A stretch of 5,654 bases of DNA from an uncultured Alistipes sp. (GTDB lineage Bacteria; Bacteroidota; Bacteroidia; Bacteroidales; Rikenellaceae). The translations under genes and the position numbers were made by a program. This document shows, piece by piece, positions 1 to 5,654 of this stretch (position 1 is its first letter; the number at the start of each line of letters is the position of its first letter). The notes beneath the pieces are model-generated. The model was not told where the DNA came from, did no database searches, and worked only from the letters and a program-made list of their open reading frames with translations. Location of the stretch: positions 1-5,654 of the forward strand of contig CAMWIG010000140.1 in the NCBI GenBank assembly GCA_947174295.1, read 5' to 3'.

Positions 1-12
1 ATACTCCCGCTC

Positions 13-41
13 GGCAATGCTCAAATAAATTTGGCATTACC
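13..41. repeat. Imperfect palindrome overlapping the -33 element
   Basis: GGCAATGC (13-20) faces GCATTACC (34-41) with one mismatch (C15/A39). Inside it, CAAAT (22-26) pairs with ATTTG (29-33) across a two-base AA turn, leaving T21 bulged. In total 12 pairs form over 29 bases. The inner right arm contains the TTTG of the promoter. It could be an operator for a dimeric regulator, a cruciform, or part of a dispersed promoter-bearing repeat. The pairing is seen directly; the role is not known. Confidence 0.55.
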
Positions 42-61
42 CTCGCTTATTCGTACCTTTA
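30..61 (+). promoter_or_regulatory. Bacteroidetes-type sigma promoter for the GH2 gene
   Basis: The sequence has a -33 element TTTG at 30-33 and a -7 element TACCTTTA at 54-61, separated by 20 bases. The known Bacteroidetes primary sigma consensus is TTTG, 19-21 bases, then TAnnTTTG. Every defined position matches except the last G, which is A here. Transcription would be expected to start around 66-69, giving a short A/T-rich leader of about 25 bases before the ATG at 93, with no Shine-Dalgarno motif, as is usual in this phylum. The -33 element lies inside a palindrome (13-41). The start site is inferred from consensus spacing, not measured. Confidence 0.72.
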
Positions 62-92
62 TGTTATTATCCCGAACATTATTCTGAGAATT

Positions 93-2564
93 ATGAATTT
101 CGAATTCATACGGATTACCCGTATCCTTGCGGCGGCCGCGGCCGCCATCGCAGCCCTCGGCTGCGGCAGCGAGCCTCTGCGCACCGACACCGTGCTCGAA
201 CATGGCTGGCGCTTCTCGAAGGGCGATTTCGAGGGCGCTGCGGCGCCGGAGTTCGACGACAGCGCATGGCAGAGCGTCGAAGTGCCTCACGACTGGGCCA
301 TCTACGGCCCGTTCGACCGCGACAACGACAGCCAGAAGGTGGCCATCACCCAGAACTTCGAGACCGAGGCCACGACCAAAACCGGCCGCACGGGCGGCCT
401 GCCCTACGTCGGCACAGGATGGTATCGCACGCGCTTCGACGTCGACGGATTCGATGCCTCGAAGTGCGTCGAGCTGCTCTTCGACGGCGCCATGAGCGAG
501 GCCCGCGTGTGGGTCAACGGCCGCGAAGCGTGCTTCTGGCCCTTCGGCTACAACTCGTTCCACTGCGACGTCACCGAGCTGCTCAACCCCGACGGACGCG
601 GCAACGTGCTGGCCGTGCGGCTGGAAAACCTCCCCGAGTCGTCGCGCTGGTATCCAGGCGCCGGGCTCTACCGCAACGTCCACGTCATAACGACCTCCCG
701 CACCCGCATTCCCGTGTGGGGCACGTTCGTCACCACTCCCGAAGTATCGGCCGACGAGGCCACGGTGGCCCTGCGCATCGAAATCGCAGGCCGCACCGAC
801 GATATCGCCGTCCGCACGCGCATCCTCGACGCCGAGGGTCGCGAGAGAGCCTCGACGAACTCCTTCGCACCGCTCGATGACGGTACGGTCATGCAGACCC
901 TCCGCGTGGCGTCGCCGGCGCTGTGGTCGCCCGAAACACCGGCGCTCTACACGGCCGAAACGACCATCTCCGCCGGCGGCCGCACCGTCGACCGCTACCG
1001 CACGCGCTTCGGCATCCGCACGGTCGACATCACGCCCGAACACGGTTTCCGCCTGAACGGCACGCCGCGCAAGATTCGCGGCGTGTGCAACCACCACGAC
1101 CTCGGGCCGCTGGGCGCCGCCGTCAATGTCGCAGCGCTGCGCCGCCAGCTCACGATGCTCAAAGATATGGGATGCGACGCCATACGCACCTCGCACAACA
1201 TGCCGGCGCCGGAGCTCGTCGAGCTCTGCGAACAGATGGGCTTCATGATGATGATCGAGCCCTTCGACGAGTGGGATATCGCCAAGTGCCGCAACGGCTA
1301 CCACCGATATTTCGCCGAATGGGCCGAACGCGACATGGTCAACATGCTGCGCCGCTACCGCAACTCGCCCGCCGTGGTGATGTGGAGCATCGGCAACGAG
1401 GTGCCCAACCAGTGCGCCGACGGCGGATGGCGCACGGCCGAGTTCCTGCAAGATATCTGCCACCGCGAAGACCCCACGCGCATGGTCACGTGCGGCATGG
1501 ACCAGGTGAAGTGCATCGCCGACAACGGTTTCGGCGCGCGCATCGACATCCCGGGCTTCAACTATCGCGTACACCTCTACCGCTACGCCTACGAGCGGCT
1601 GCCGCAGGGCTTCGTGCTCGGCAGCGAGACTTCGTCGACCGTTAGTTCGCGCGGCGTCTACAAGTTCCCCGTCGAACAGGCGAGCAACCGCACCTACGAC
1701 GACCATCAGTGCTCCTCCTACGACACCGAGTGCTGCTGGTGGTCGAACCTCCCCGACGCCGACTTCGCGCTGTCGGACGACATGCCGTGGGTCATCGGAC
1801 AGTTCGTCTGGACGGGCTTCGACTATCTGGGCGAGCCAACGCCCTACGACGAGATGTGGCCCAACCACAGCTCGATGTTCGGAATCATCGACCTCGCCTC
1901 GCTGCCCAAAGACCGCTACTGGCTCTACCGCAGCGTGTGGAACACCTCCTCGCCCACGCTCCACGTACTTCCGCACTGGACATGGCCCGGCCGCGAGGGC
2001 GAAACTACGCCCGTATGCGTCTACACCTCCTGTCCGTCGGCCGAGCTCTTCGTCAACGGCCGCTCGCAGGGCTTGCGCACCAAGCGCACCGACGGCACGC
2101 AGCAGGAGCGCTACCGCCTAACGTGGAACGACATTCGCTACGAGCCGGGCGAGTTGAAGGTAGTGGCCTACGACGCCGAGGGCCGCGCAGCCGGCGAAAA
2201 AGTCGTCCGCACGGCCGGCGAACCTGCGGCCATAGCGCTCGAAGCCGACCGCACGGAGCTCGCGGCCGACGGGCACGACCTGGCCTACGTCACGGTGCGC
2301 ATCGTCGACCGCGACGGCAACCTCTGCCCGCACGACGGGCGCGAGGTGCGCTTCGAGGTCGCGGGAGCAGGTTCCTTCCGCGCCGCGGCCAACGGCGACC
2401 CGACATGTCTCGACCCGTTCCACCTCCCCTCGATGCACGCCTTCGGCGGCATGCTGACGGCAATCGTGCAGACCTCGGCCGACCGATGCGGCGAGATAAC
2501 CCTCCGCGCCGAGGCCGACGGAGTCGAAGCCTGCGAGCTCGCACTGCGAGCAATCGGCAATTAA
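93..2564 (+). CDS. Secreted GH2 family glycoside hydrolase, beta-galactosidase-like
   Basis: This 823-residue protein is a retaining exo-glycosidase of family GH2, probably a beta-galactosidase acting in the periplasm or at the cell surface. Residues 1-23 form a signal peptide with an alanine-rich core, and ALGC places a possible lipidated cysteine at 24; the lipobox is loose. Then follow a jelly-roll sugar-binding domain (about 32-202), an Ig-like GH2 domain (about 205-312), a TIM barrel (about 314-620), a DUF4982-like domain (about 630-700) and a C-terminal beta-sandwich (about 710-820). The barrel has the family signature TSHNMPAPE (366-374), acid/base E436 in WSIGNEV and nucleophile E512 in LGSETSS, so catalysis looks intact. 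The ATG at 93 is chosen because the signal peptide begins there and a promoter lies just upstream. The gene stands alone, with no SusC/SusD or regulator in view. Exact substrate is uncertain: GH2 also includes beta-glucuronidases and beta-mannosidases, but the barrel text resembles Bacteroidales beta-galactosidases. Confidence 0.93.
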   Translation: MNFEFIRITRILAAAAAAIAALGCGSEPLRTDTVLEHGWRFSKGDFEGAAAPEFDDSAWQSVEVPHDWAIYGPFDRDNDSQKVAITQNFETEATTKTGRTGGLPYVGTGWYRTRFDVDGFDASKCVELLFDGAMSEARVWVNGREACFWPFGYNSFHCDVTELLNPDGRGNVLAVRLENLPESSRWYPGAGLYRNVHVITTSRTRIPVWGTFVTTPEVSADEATVALRIEIAGRTDDIAVRTRILDAEGRERASTNSFAPLDDGTVMQTLRVASPALWSPETPALYTAETTISAGGRTVDRYRTRFGIRTVDITPEHGFRLNGTPRKIRGVCNHHDLGPLGAAVNVAALRRQLTMLKDMGCDAIRTSHNMPAPELVELCEQMGFMMMIEPFDEWDIAKCRNGYHRYFAEWAERDMVNMLRRYRNSPAVVMWSIGNEVPNQCADGGWRTAEFLQDICHREDPTRMVTCGMDQVKCIADNGFGARIDIPGFNYRVHLYRYAYERLPQGFVLGSETSSTVSSRGVYKFPVEQASNRTYDDHQCSSYDTECCWWSNLPDADFALSDDMPWVIGQFVWTGFDYLGEPTPYDEMWPNHSSMFGIIDLASLPKDRYWLYRSVWNTSSPTLHVLPHWTWPGREGETTPVCVYTSCPSAELFVNGRSQGLRTKRTDGTQQERYRLTWNDIRYEPGELKVVAYDAEGRAAGEKVVRTAGEPAAIALEADRTELAADGHDLAYVTVRIVDRDGNLCPHDGREVRFEVAGAGSFRAAANGDPTCLDPFHLPSMHAFGGMLTAIVQTSADRCGEITLRAEADGVEACELALRAIGN

Positions 2565-2592
2565 CAATGAGAAATAAGGAATCAGCGATTAA
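2559..2592. repeat. AT-rich degenerate TTAACAAT-like tract after the GH2 stop
   Basis: Starting at the GH2 stop codon, the sequence switches abruptly from GC-rich coding DNA to a short AT-rich tract of the form AATTAACAATGAGAAATAAG and ends in GATTAA. It resembles the degenerate TTAACAAT/AAGAATT tracts often found between genes in Bacteroidales genomes, a resemblance recalled from general knowledge and not searched. No coding potential is evident. It may be a fragment of a dispersed intergenic repeat or simply an A-rich 3' untranslated region. Confidence 0.3.
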
Positions 2593-2618
2593 CGGCACTG
2601 CATCCGCTGCCGTGCGAC

Positions 2619-2656
2619 AGAGGGAGGAGCCTTTTCGGTTTTCCTCTCTCTTTTTT
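2619..2656 (+). terminator. Rho-independent terminator of the GH2 gene
   Basis: The left arm 2619-2631 (AGAGGGAGGAGCC) pairs with the right arm 2637-2649 (GGTTTTCCTCTCT) around a TTTTC loop. Twelve of 13 positions pair, with one A/C mismatch (2625/2643), and a C then six T residues (2651-2656) follow. Four pairs are G-U wobbles (2629/2639, 2627/2641, 2626/2642, 2623/2645). On the minus strand these become C/A mismatches and the T-run becomes an upstream A-run, so the element should act only on plus-strand transcripts, that is, the GH2 mRNA. It lies about 55 bases past the stop codon. Confidence 0.75.
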
Positions 2657-2673
2657 CGCACCCGCTTTAACAC

Positions 2674-2705
2674 GAGGAGCCGCCCATTCTCACGGGCGGC
2701 TCCTC
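2674..2705. terminator. Perfect 12-bp GC-rich hairpin between convergent units
   Basis: GAGGAGCCGCCC (2674-2685) is perfectly complementary to GGGCGGCTCCTC (2694-2705) with an 8-base loop. It sits 16 bases beyond the stop codon of the minus-strand ferredoxin gene, where that operon's terminator or 3'-end-protecting hairpin is expected. Neither side has a proper T-run: the plus side continues TGTAATAAT and the minus side GTGTTAAAG. It may therefore serve as a transcript-stabilising stem, a weak bidirectional terminator, or both. The structure is certain; the function is inferred. Confidence 0.6.
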
Positions 2706-2721
2706 TGTAATAATACAATCG

Positions 2722-3531
2722 TCACAGCAGCGTCTGCGGCTCCTTGCGGTCGGGGAACGACCTCGACAGCAGTTCGGAGAACGGAGTCGCGAACGTGCGG
2801 GCTCCCGACGGACACGCTTTCACGCATGCGCAGCAGCGTATGCAACGCTCCGCATCGGTCTCCGTGCCGGAGATTACGGCTTCGGCGGGGCAGACCTCCG
2901 CACAACTGCCGCACCCGGAGCACAGCTCAGCGTCCGCCGACGGTCTCTTCGGCCCCATATTGCCCGAACACAGTAACTTGACCACGCCCCACACGAAGCG
3001 CAGCCGCCCGAGCACCGGGCCGGCGGACTTGGCGATGCGTCCGACATCGACCTCTGCCGGCGCTCCGGCATCGACCTTGCGGCGGACAGCCTCGCCGAAC
3101 CGTTTCGCAACGGCCGCGTCGGCAGCATCGGGACGGGCGGCAGCTATCGGACTGCCGGCCGTGCTGTAAGAGTGCTCTCCCACGAACGAACCGGCCGCCA
3201 CAACGCGAAACCCCTGCCCGCGCAGCAGCGCATCGAGCTCCGCCAGAGCGCCGTCGCAGGCCCGGTTGCCGTAGACGACAATCGCTACGGCCGGCGTCGC
3301 GTCGCCATGCACCCTGCGCAACCGCTCCGCAGCCGGCTGCGGCACGTGTCCTCCGTACACGGGAACCGCCACGACGGCGACATCGCCGCGCGGGACGGCC
3401 GTCTCGCCGCAGCCCTTCGGCAGCGTAAGGTCGTGCACGACGGTTTCGCCGGCACCGAATCCCTCGGCCACGGCGCGAGCCGTGCGGAGCGACGTCCCCG
3501 TAGGCGAGAATGCTATGACATGCAGTGCCAT
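2722..3531 (-). CDS. EFR1-type flavodoxin-ferredoxin fusion protein
   Basis: This 269-residue predicted cytoplasmic electron-transfer protein joins a flavodoxin-like domain to a two-cluster ferredoxin domain. The flavodoxin part (about 3-145) shows the FMN phosphate loop SPTGTS (9-14), a loop VPVYGG (56-61) in the position of the flavin-stacking 50s loop, and VVYGNR (85-90). After a linker (about 146-195), the ferredoxin part has C204, C207, C210 and C214-P, then C230, C233, C236 and C240-P. These are two complete CxxCxxCxxxCP motifs that should bind two [4Fe-4S] clusters. This architecture matches proteins named EFR1 family ferredoxins; their partners are largely unknown. The gene begins 3 bases after the upp stop, so it is probably translated from the same mRNA. 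The ATG at 3531 places the beta-strand MALHVIAFSPTGTS at the N-terminus, as expected for a flavodoxin. C234 and C188 are extra cysteines outside the motifs. Confidence 0.88.
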   Translation of the reverse strand: MALHVIAFSPTGTSLRTARAVAEGFGAGETVVHDLTLPKGCGETAVPRGDVAVVAVPVYGGHVPQPAAERLRRVHGDATPAVAIVVYGNRACDGALAELDALLRGQGFRVVAAGSFVGEHSYSTAGSPIAAARPDAADAAVAKRFGEAVRRKVDAGAPAEVDVGRIAKSAGPVLGRLRFVWGVVKLLCSGNMGPKRPSADAELCSGCGSCAEVCPAEAVISGTETDAERCIRCCACVKACPSGARTFATPFSELLSRSFPDRKEPQTLL

Positions 3532-3534
3532 CGC

Positions 3535-4188
3535 CTACAACTTCTCACCGTAGGCCAAATCGCCGGCATCGCCGATACCCGGCACGATATACGAACGCGA
3601 GGTGAGCTCCTCGTCGACGGCACCGACCCAAATCGAGGTGGTCTTCTTGGGCATGTTCTTCTCCACGTAGTCCACACCCTGCTCCGACGCTATGACCGCG
3701 GCCACGTGGGTGTGGCTCGGCATTCCTCCCTTCTCGCAGAGAGCCTGCCATGCCAGCACGAGCGACGAGCCCGTGGCCAGCATCGGGTCGACAAGCAGAA
3801 GCACCTTCCCTTCGAGGTCGCCGCACGATATGTACTCGACCTTGACGGTGAACTTGCCGTCCTTCGTACTCTTGCGGTACGCCGATACGAAAGCGTTCTG
3901 AGCATCGTCGAAGTAGTTCAGGAATCCCTGATGGAACGGCAGACCTGCACGCAGAATCGTCGCCACGACGATTCGGTCGGAGATGCACTCCACGGCTGCC
4001 GAACCGAGCGGAGTCTCGACGATGCGGGTCTCGTAGTTGAGCTCCTTCGAGATTTCGTATGCGGCGATTTCGCCGATGCGCTCCAAATTGCGGCGGAAGC
4101 GCATGGAATCCTTCTGAATCTCCTTGTCACGAATCTGCTCGATAAACTTGTTGAGAATCGTGTTCTGCTTGTTAAGAATGTGCAACAT
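3535..4188 (-). CDS. upp: Uracil phosphoribosyltransferase
   Basis: This 217-residue cytoplasmic enzyme makes UMP and pyrophosphate from uracil and PRPP, the main pyrimidine-base salvage step. The PRPP-binding motif of type I phosphoribosyltransferases is present as VLLLVDPMLATGSSL (129-143), with the acidic D134 and the phosphate loop ATGSS. The C-terminal uracil-recognition segment YIVPGIGDAGDLAYG (200-214) and ILRAGLPF (78-85) are also typical. Length is close to the family norm of about 208-215. The ATG at 4188 is preceded by an A-rich run (complement of 4194-4206) that ends five bases upstream, the usual Bacteroidetes substitute for a Shine-Dalgarno site. It is second in the operon, 29 bases after hflX and 3 bases before the EFR1 gene. 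No separate promoter or attenuator is visible in the upstream gap. Confidence 0.96.
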   Translation of the reverse strand: MLHILNKQNTILNKFIEQIRDKEIQKDSMRFRRNLERIGEIAAYEISKELNYETRIVETPLGSAAVECISDRIVVATILRAGLPFHQGFLNYFDDAQNAFVSAYRKSTKDGKFTVKVEYISCGDLEGKVLLLVDPMLATGSSLVLAWQALCEKGGMPSHTHVAAVIASEQGVDYVEKNMPKKTTSIWVGAVDEELTSRSYIVPGIGDAGDLAYGEKL

Positions 4189-4217
4189 GAGGCTTTTTTT
4201 ATTTTTGATGAGTCTTG

Positions 4218-5423
4218 TCAGTACAGGAAATTGTTGAAAGGATAGCGACCGGCATGAATCTCCCGAACCATGCCGTAGAGATCCGAGCGGAACTTCTCGA
4301 TTCCCACGCGCTCCTTGGCCGAGATGAAGATGCAGGGCGTGTTGGCCTTGGCAATCCAGCTCTGCCGCAGGTCGTCCAGCGAAAGATTCTCGCGCGTGGC
4401 AGGCGTCAAGTCGTCCTCCTCTTTCTTAATATAGGTGTAGGCATCTACCTTATTGAAAACCAGATAGACGGGCTTGTCGCCCGCGCCGATATCCTGCAAC
4501 GTCTGCTTCACCACGTCCAGCTGCTCCTCGAAATGAGGATGCGAGATGTCGACCACGTGAATCAGCAAATCGGCCTCGCGCACCTCGTCGAGCGTCGACT
4601 TGAACGACTCGATGAGCTGCGTAGGCAGCTTGCGGATGAATCCCACGGTGTCCGAGAGCAGGAACGGCAGGTTGTCGAATACGACCTTGCGCACCGTGGT
4701 GTCGAGCGTGGCGAAGAGCTTGTTTTCGGCGAATACGTCGCTCTTCGATATGAGATTCATGAGCGTCGACTTGCCGACGTTGGTATACCCCACCAGCGAC
4801 ACGCGCACCATATGTCCGCGGTTCGAGCGCTGCACGGCCATCTGACGGTCGATTTTCTGCAAGTCCTCTTTGAGCTTCGATATCCGATTGCGGACTATGC
4901 GCCGGTCGGTCTCGATTTCGCGCTCGCCGGCACCGCCGCGAGTACCCGTACCGCCTCGCTGGCGTTCGAGGTGCGTCCACATTCCGGCCAGACGCGGCAG
5001 CATGTACTCGTAGTGGGCAAGCTGCACCTGCGTCTTGGCATATGCCGTCTGCGCACGCGAGAGGAATATGTCGAGAATCAGACGCGTGCGGTCGAGAATG
5101 CGGCACGGCATCGCCTGCTCGATGTTGCGCGTCTGCGACGGCGAGAGCTCGTCGTCGAAAATCACCACGTCGATTTCGTTCTCCTTGCACCACGCGGCTA
5201 TCTCTTCGAGTTTGCCGGGGCCCACGTATATGCGCGACGAAGGCTGCGGCAGCCGCTGCGTGAAGCGGCGCACGGTTCGTATGTCGGCCGTCTCGGCGAG
5301 AAATTCCAGTTCGCCGAGAAATTCGTCGACCTGTCGCGGGTCTTGCGAATCGCGGATAACGGCCACTATCACCGCTCGCTCGCGGCAATCCTCCGCAGTC
5401 TGTATGTTGTTGGTTTCTGTCAT
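4218..5423 (-). CDS. hflX: GTPase HflX, ribosome-splitting factor
   Basis: This 401-residue GTPase binds the large ribosomal subunit and, in characterised bacteria, splits stalled or hibernating ribosomes under stress. The N-terminal HflX domain (about 16-110) includes YVGPGKLEEI (66-75) and DELSPSQTRNIE (91-102). The conserved linker (about 111-200) has DRTRLILDIF, the RGGTGTRGGAGERE loop (156-169) and a charged, probably coiled-coil segment (171-200). The G domain is complete: G1 GYTNVGKST (212-220), G2 around TLDTT (239-243), G3 DTVGF (258-262), G4 NKVD (324-327) and G5 SAK (368-370). The protein ends soon after, so the short C-terminal extension found in some homologues is small. The ATG at 5423 gives MTETNN and suits the family; the region further upstream in this frame adds no recognisable homology. 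It is the first gene of the hflX-upp-EFR1 unit. Confidence 0.96.
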   Translation of the reverse strand: MTETNNIQTAEDCRERAVIVAVIRDSQDPRQVDEFLGELEFLAETADIRTVRRFTQRLPQPSSRIYVGPGKLEEIAAWCKENEIDVVIFDDELSPSQTRNIEQAMPCRILDRTRLILDIFLSRAQTAYAKTQVQLAHYEYMLPRLAGMWTHLERQRGGTGTRGGAGEREIETDRRIVRNRISKLKEDLQKIDRQMAVQRSNRGHMVRVSLVGYTNVGKSTLMNLISKSDVFAENKLFATLDTTVRKVVFDNLPFLLSDTVGFIRKLPTQLIESFKSTLDEVREADLLIHVVDISHPHFEEQLDVVKQTLQDIGAGDKPVYLVFNKVDAYTYIKKEEDDLTPATRENLSLDDLRQSWIAKANTPCIFISAKERVGIEKFRSDLYGMVREIHAGRYPFNNFLY

Positions 5424-5654
5424 GCGTTACAATATAAAATATCGTCGACACTCCCCGCCCAGCAAAAACCGGGCAGAATGATACGACCCGTCACCCGGCG
5501 CCCCAGCTACCGGGCCGGCGTGCCGGCCTGGCTTTTCCGCCGGAGCGGCTACCACGCGACCTCTGCGCCAAAGCCGCACCGAGTCTCTCCGGCAGCCCTA
5601 TTCGCAGCCCCGGGTTCCGCCGCACAGCCGAAGCCGACATGTTGCTTCTGCGCC
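5424..5654. other. Upstream region of hflX with GC-rich hairpin, no recognised gene
   Basis: This 231-base end of the window holds no gene that I recognise. A plus-strand frame from an ATG at 5478 stays open to the window edge (59 codons, beginning MIRPVTRRPSYRAG), but its composition is arginine- and proline-rich without a known motif, as chance open frames in GC-rich DNA often are. CGGGCCGG (5511-5518) pairs with CCGGCCTG (5523-5530) around CGTG, with one G-U pair, and is followed on the plus strand by GCTTTT. A smaller minus-strand stem GCCCGG/CTGGGC (within 5457-5474) covers the possible -33 element of hflX. Confidence 0.4.
5434..5466 (-). promoter_or_regulatory. Possible weak promoter for the hflX operon
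   Basis: On the minus strand a TTTG (complement of 5463-5466) is followed after 21 bases by TATTTTAT (complement of 5434-5441). Against TAnnTTTG this -7 element matches four of six defined positions. Expected initiation would fall within a few bases of the hflX ATG, giving a very short leader or a leaderless message. The AT-rich stretch stands out from GC-rich surroundings, which favours a promoter here, but the match is weak and another start upstream is possible. Confidence 0.35.

Noticed and set aside
61..87. Tiny upstream frame ATG to TGA (8 codons) ending 5 bases before the GH2 start
   Set aside because: Its ATG overlaps the end of the -7 promoter element, so it should lie upstream of the transcription start and would not be in the mRNA.
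21..1976. A 651-codon open frame on the minus strand, antisense to the GH2 gene
   Set aside because: Its codons are in exact register with the GH2 codons, so an antisense stop needs TTA, CTA or TCA in the sense gene. GC-rich Leu/Ser codon choice avoids these. The product has no family motifs, whereas the plus strand has a full GH2 enzyme with catalytic residues, signal peptide and promoter.
2118..2567. Minus-strand frame of 149 codons opposite the end of the GH2 gene
   Set aside because: It has the same codon-register shadow effect as the longer antisense frame, with no recognisable domain.
4189..4217. Possible attenuator or terminator between hflX and upp because of the T-run at 4194-4206
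   Set aside because: On the coding (minus) strand the run is A-rich and no stem precedes it. It fits an A-rich translation leader for upp better.
3172..4245. Plus-strand 357-codon frame opposite upp and the EFR1 gene
   Set aside because: It spans two well-supported minus-strand genes and their junction and has no family motif, so it is a GC-driven shadow.
4450..5451. Overlapping 333-codon minus-strand frame within hflX
   Set aside because: It is an out-of-frame shadow with arginine- and histidine-rich low-information sequence; the other frame carries all five GTPase motifs.
1..5654. CRISPR array, tRNA, rRNA or insertion sequence
   Set aside because: No regularly spaced repeats, tRNA-like cloverleaf, rRNA text, transposase or terminal inverted repeats were seen on either strand.

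Overview
The window looks like a chromosomal segment of a GC-rich member of the Bacteroidota, most likely Alistipes or a close relative. Three things suggest this: coding DNA that is very GC-rich by eye, a Bacteroidetes-type promoter (TTTG, 20 bases, TACCTTTA), and a secreted GH2 glycosidase of the type common in gut Bacteroidales. Genes lack clear Shine-Dalgarno sites and have A-rich leaders, which also fits. The genus is inferred, not shown.

Layout: bases 1-92 hold a promoter whose -33 element lies inside an imperfect palindrome. It drives a single plus-strand gene (93-2564) for a secreted, probably lipid-anchored GH2 beta-galactosidase-like enzyme. Bases 2565-2721 separate two convergent transcription units. 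They contain a short AT-rich tract, a strand-specific intrinsic terminator for the GH2 gene, and a perfect 12-bp hairpin next to the opposing operon.

The minus strand carries a compact three-gene unit, read right to left: hflX (5423-4218, ribosome-associated GTPase), upp (4188-3535, uracil phosphoribosyltransferase) and a flavodoxin-ferredoxin fusion protein of the EFR1 type (3531-2722). The gaps are 29 and 3 bases with no terminator between genes, so co-transcription is likely. Bases 5424-5654 hold a possible weak hflX promoter, a GC-rich hairpin and no gene I can recognise.

Functionally, the GH2 enzyme would release terminal sugars from glycans at the cell envelope. No SusC/SusD, sensor or second glycosidase is visible beside it. 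The minus-strand genes are housekeeping or stress-linked: ribosome rescue, pyrimidine salvage and an electron-transfer protein of unknown partner. I found no clear novel system. The best leads are the palindromic promoter module at the left end, the alternative hairpins between the convergent units, and the hflX-upp-EFR1 linkage.
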